A stretch of DNA of 7,878 nt from an uncultured Pseudomonadota bacterium (lineage in GTDB: Bacteria; Desulfobacterota_B; Binatia; UBA9968): NCBI GenBank assembly GCA_946478635.1, contig CAMLCX010000212.1, positions 1-7,878 on the forward strand, in the 5' to 3' direction. Position numbers and translations under genes: made by a program. Shown one piece after another: positions 5,818 through 7,878 of this stretch (its first letter is position 1; each line of letters begins with the position of its first letter). The notes under the pieces were generated by a model. That model was not told the DNA's origin, ran no database searches, and saw nothing but the letters and a program-made list of their open reading frames with translations.

Positions 5818-6736
5818 AAGTCTGTATCGCATTCGGCGGGTGGAAGAGGAAATCGCCGCCGTTTATCCGACCGACAAAATCAAGAGTCCGGTTCATCTTT
5901 CAATCGGCCAGGAAGCCGTTTCCGTCGGCGTCTGTGAGGCGCTGCGCGCCGACGACATCGTTTTTGGAAGCTACAGAAGCCATGCATTATATCTGGCCAA
6001 AGGCGGCGATCTGAAAAAGATGATCGCCGAACTTTACGGCAAAACCGACGGCTGCGCCAAGGGCAAAGGCGGATCGATGCACCTGATCGACTTCGGCGCG
6101 GGAGTGATGGGCGCCTCCGCGGTGGTCGGCACGACGATTCCGCAGGCGGTCGGCTTCGCTTACGCGCTCAAGCTGCAGCGCAAGCCTGCGGTGGTGGTGA
6201 GCGTCTTCGGCGATGGCGCGGTCGATGAGGGAGTTTTTCACGAAAGCTTGAATTTTGCCGCGCTGAAAGTGCTGCCCATCGTTTTCGTCTGCGAGAATAA
6301 CCGCTATGCTATTCACACGCATCAGCTAAAGCGGCAAAAGCTCGATAATATCTGCGAGCGCGCCCGTGTCCACGGTGTGCCGGCAGAGCAGATCCCAAAT
6401 AACGACGTGATGGGCATTTTTGAGCGCATGAGCGCAGCGGTCGAGAAGCTCCACGCGGGCGCGCCGGGCCCGTACTTTTTTGAATGTCTGACTTACCGGC
6501 TCAAGGAACATGTGGGGCCCAACGATGACTATCAGCTCGGCTACCGAACTCGGGACGAAGCCGAGCCGTGGATCAAAAGCGATCCAATCCGGCTGCTCGG
6601 CTCGCGTCTCGATCCGGCAGCGCGGCGCCGCATCGAGGCGGAAGTCGAGGCTGAGATCAAAGACGCCTTTGCTTTCGCTGAACAAAGCCCGTTCCCCGCG
6701 GCCGGCGAGCTTTATACCGACGTTTATCAGTCTTGA
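5798..6736 (+). CDS. ThDP-dependent dehydrogenase E1 component, alpha subunit-like
   Basis: A 312-residue homologue of the pyruvate/branched-chain 2-oxoacid dehydrogenase E1 alpha subunit. Landmarks in order: LSIGQEA (34-40), SYRSHALYLAKG (58-69), KGKGGSMHL (88-96), and the ThDP motif starting GDG at 138-140 and ending ENN at 166-168, with metal ligands expected at D139 and N168. TYRLKEHVGPNDD (232-244) replaces the usual YR-x-HGHS phosphorylation/active-site loop but keeps a His (H237). The enzyme would decarboxylate a 2-oxoacid on ThDP and pass on the hydroxyalkyl or acyl group. It pairs with the beta subunit 6 bp downstream. No E2 or E3 gene is in the window and the genes before it make nucleotide sugars, so transfer to a sugar is more plausible than a housekeeping dehydrogenase. 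Start 5798 has a strong Shine-Dalgarno; the upstream ATG 5780 would add six residues. Substrate unknown. Confidence 0.9.
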   Translation: MNERFYKSLYRIRRVEEEIAAVYPTDKIKSPVHLSIGQEAVSVGVCEALRADDIVFGSYRSHALYLAKGGDLKKMIAELYGKTDGCAKGKGGSMHLIDFGAGVMGASAVVGTTIPQAVGFAYALKLQRKPAVVVSVFGDGAVDEGVFHESLNFAALKVLPIVFVCENNRYAIHTHQLKRQKLDNICERARVHGVPAEQIPNNDVMGIFERMSAAVEKLHAGAPGPYFFECLTYRLKEHVGPNDDYQLGYRTRDEAEPWIKSDPIRLLGSRLDPAARRRIEAEVEAEIKDAFAFAEQSPFPAAGELYTDVYQS

Positions 6737-6742
6737 ACTCAC

Positions 6743-7789
6743 ATGGCACGCGAAATTTCCTTTGTAGAAGCGATTCGAGAAGCGACCGATCAGGAGATGG
6801 CGCGCGACCCGTCGGTCATCGTGTTTGGCCTTGACGTCGATGATCCCAAGGCGATCCAGGGAACGACCCGCGGCCTCCTGGAGAAGTATGGAGCGGAACG
6901 CGTATTCGGAACCCCGCTTTCCGAAGATGCGATGACCGGCGTCGCCATTGGCGCCGCGCTTGCCGGCTTGAGGCCGGTTCATGTGCACATCCGCATGGAC
7001 TTTCTCATGCTGGCGATGAACCAGTTAATCAATATCGCTGCCAAAAGCCGCTACATGTACGGCGGCCAGGTGCAGGTTCCGCTTGTCGTGCGCTCGATGA
7101 TCGGCAAAAGCTGGGGCCAGGGCGCGCAGCATTCCCAGGGACTTTATTCTTTTTTTATGCATGTGCCGGGTCTCAAAGTCGTCGCGCCCACTACGCCCTA
7201 CGATGCCAAGGGATGTCTCATCCACGCGATTCGCGACAACGATCCGGTGATTTACGTCGAGCATCGCATCGTGCATTTTCAAAAAGGGCCGGTGCCGGAA
7301 GCGCTCTACGCCTCTGCCCCCGGCAAAGCGCGCATCGCGGTGACCGGCGCCGACGTCACTCTCGTTGGGATATCGCATATGCAGCTCGAATGTTTGCGCG
7401 CGCAGCGCTACCTGGAAGCGATCGGCATTCAAGCCGAGGTCATCGATCCGATTTGGTTGCAGCCCCTCGATATCGAGACCATCGCTGCGTCGGCGCGTAA
7501 AACCGGCCGGCTCTGCGTGGTCGATAATGGATGGATCACCTGCGGCGCCGGCGCGGAGATCGTTGCGGCGGTGTTGGAACGGGTGCAGGACACGCGGTCG
7601 ATTCAAGTGCGGCGCCTGGGTTTCGCTCCGGTGACCTGTCCGCCGGCGCCGACGCTTGAGGATCTCTATTACCCAAACGGCCGCACCATCGCGGCGGCGG
7701 TTCGCAAGCTTGTCAGCGGCGCCAAGGACGAATGGCTGCCTGAAGAACGCGCCGATCTCCGCGAGATCGAATTCAAAGGACCGTTTTGA
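6743..7789 (+). CDS. ThDP-dependent dehydrogenase E1 component, beta subunit-like
   Basis: A 348-residue homologue of the E1 beta subunit, the partner of the alpha gene just upstream. The N-terminal pyrimidine-binding domain has ISFVEAIREA (5-14), TPLSEDAMTG (57-66) with E61 as the Glu expected to activate ThDP, MNQLINIAAK (92-101), and GAQHSQGLYS (127-136) with H130. VPGLKVVAPTTPYDAKG (141-157) precedes a C-terminal domain with AEVIDPIWLQPLDIETI (231-247) and VVDNGW (259-264). The Gly-rich loop before GAQHSQ in ordinary E1 beta is changed to RSMIGKSWGQ (117-126). About 25 residues follow the usual C-terminal AAAVRKLV (317-324), ending EFKGPF. Together the subunits would form an alpha2beta2 enzyme in the cytoplasm. 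The ATG lies 6 bp after the alpha stop with a weak Shine-Dalgarno, so translation is probably coupled. A catabolic role with distant E2/E3 genes cannot be excluded. Confidence 0.9.
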   Translation: MAREISFVEAIREATDQEMARDPSVIVFGLDVDDPKAIQGTTRGLLEKYGAERVFGTPLSEDAMTGVAIGAALAGLRPVHVHIRMDFLMLAMNQLINIAAKSRYMYGGQVQVPLVVRSMIGKSWGQGAQHSQGLYSFFMHVPGLKVVAPTTPYDAKGCLIHAIRDNDPVIYVEHRIVHFQKGPVPEALYASAPGKARIAVTGADVTLVGISHMQLECLRAQRYLEAIGIQAEVIDPIWLQPLDIETIAASARKTGRLCVVDNGWITCGAGAEIVAAVLERVQDTRSIQVRRLGFAPVTCPPAPTLEDLYYPNGRTIAAAVRKLVSGAKDEWLPEERADLREIEFKGPF

Positions 7790-7796
7790 TTTATGA

Positions 7797-7878
7797 GTCC
7801 CAGAGAAAAGGGTTTTTTAGCCACAGAGCACACCGAGGTCCCAGAGAAATGGGTTTTTTAGCCACAGAGCACACGGAG
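7797..7878 (+). repeat. Two tandem 41-bp repeat units, running off the window
   Basis: Units at 7797-7837 and 7838-7878 match at 39 of 41 positions, differing at unit positions 13 (A/T) and 38 (C/G). Each holds CCCAGAGAAA, GGG with six T, then TTAGCCACAGAGCACAC. The array starts 8 bp after the E1 beta stop and is cut by the window end, so the copy number is unknown. On the plus strand each unit has a weak CCC/GGG stem followed by T6 (4 bp in unit 2, 3 bp in unit 1), so it could also act as a poor terminator. CACAGAG-rich intergenic repeats of this kind are, as far as I recall, common in genomes of uncultured bacteria. Confidence 0.85.

Noticed and set aside
6326..6988. Minus-strand open frame of 220 codons opposite the E1 genes
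   Set aside because: Shadow of the alpha and beta coding sequences; no domain features.
5798..7789. Housekeeping pyruvate dehydrogenase pdhA/pdhB
   Set aside because: No E2 or E3 genes follow, the active-site loops are altered, and the genes are coupled to a sugar-nucleotide SDR; I therefore gave no pdh symbols.
7797..7878. CRISPR array
   Set aside because: The two 41-bp units abut directly with no spacers, and no cas genes are present.

Overview
This window looks like a lipopolysaccharide (LPS) or surface-glycan locus from a Gram-negative bacterium. The GC content is moderately high by eye. A partial gene at the left edge reads as the C-terminus of the outer-membrane LPS translocon LptD, so the cell has an outer membrane. 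I cannot fix the taxon. The lptD neighbour, the sugar genes and the intergenic repeat style would suit an uncultured deltaproteobacterium-like lineage, but this is a guess.

Layout: (i) 3-185, plus strand, the 3' end of lptD. (ii) 174-1121, minus strand, a family 2 glycosyltransferase whose 3' end overlaps that of lptD by 12 bp. (iii) 1122-1464, a gene-free, partly AT-rich divergent region with two small hairpins, a candidate promoter and a 14-bp palindrome. (iv) 1465-7789, plus strand, six tightly packed genes that look like one operon: an SDR-type nucleotide-sugar oxidoreductase, a HddC-GmhB fusion (nucleotidyltransferase plus heptose bisphosphate phosphatase), a HddA heptose kinase, a second SDR resembling GDP-fucose synthase, and the alpha and beta subunits of a ThDP-dependent 2-oxoacid dehydrogenase E1. 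Gaps inside the operon are -20 to +47 bp. (v) 7797-7878, two tandem 41-bp repeat units running into the window edge.

How the genes may work together: HddA, the GmhB domain and the HddC domain are three of the four steps that turn sedoheptulose 7-phosphate into GDP-D-glycero-alpha-D-manno-heptose. The first step, the isomerase GmhA, is not here. The first SDR resembles Campylobacter jejuni Cj1427, which oxidises C4 of GDP-heptose. The second resembles the GDP-fucose synthase (WcaG) family, which reduces 4-keto nucleotide sugars. No GDP-mannose 4,6-dehydratase is present, so a heptose substrate is more likely than fucose. The last two genes encode an E1 alpha/beta pair with intact ThDP motifs but no E2 or E3 partner nearby. 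Such a pair could add a decarboxylated two-carbon unit to a keto sugar, as proposed for AviB1/AviB2 in avilamycin biosynthesis. My main hypothesis is therefore a pathway for a modified, possibly C-branched, GDP-heptose delivered to LPS or another surface glycan. The heptose part is well supported; the branching step is inference.
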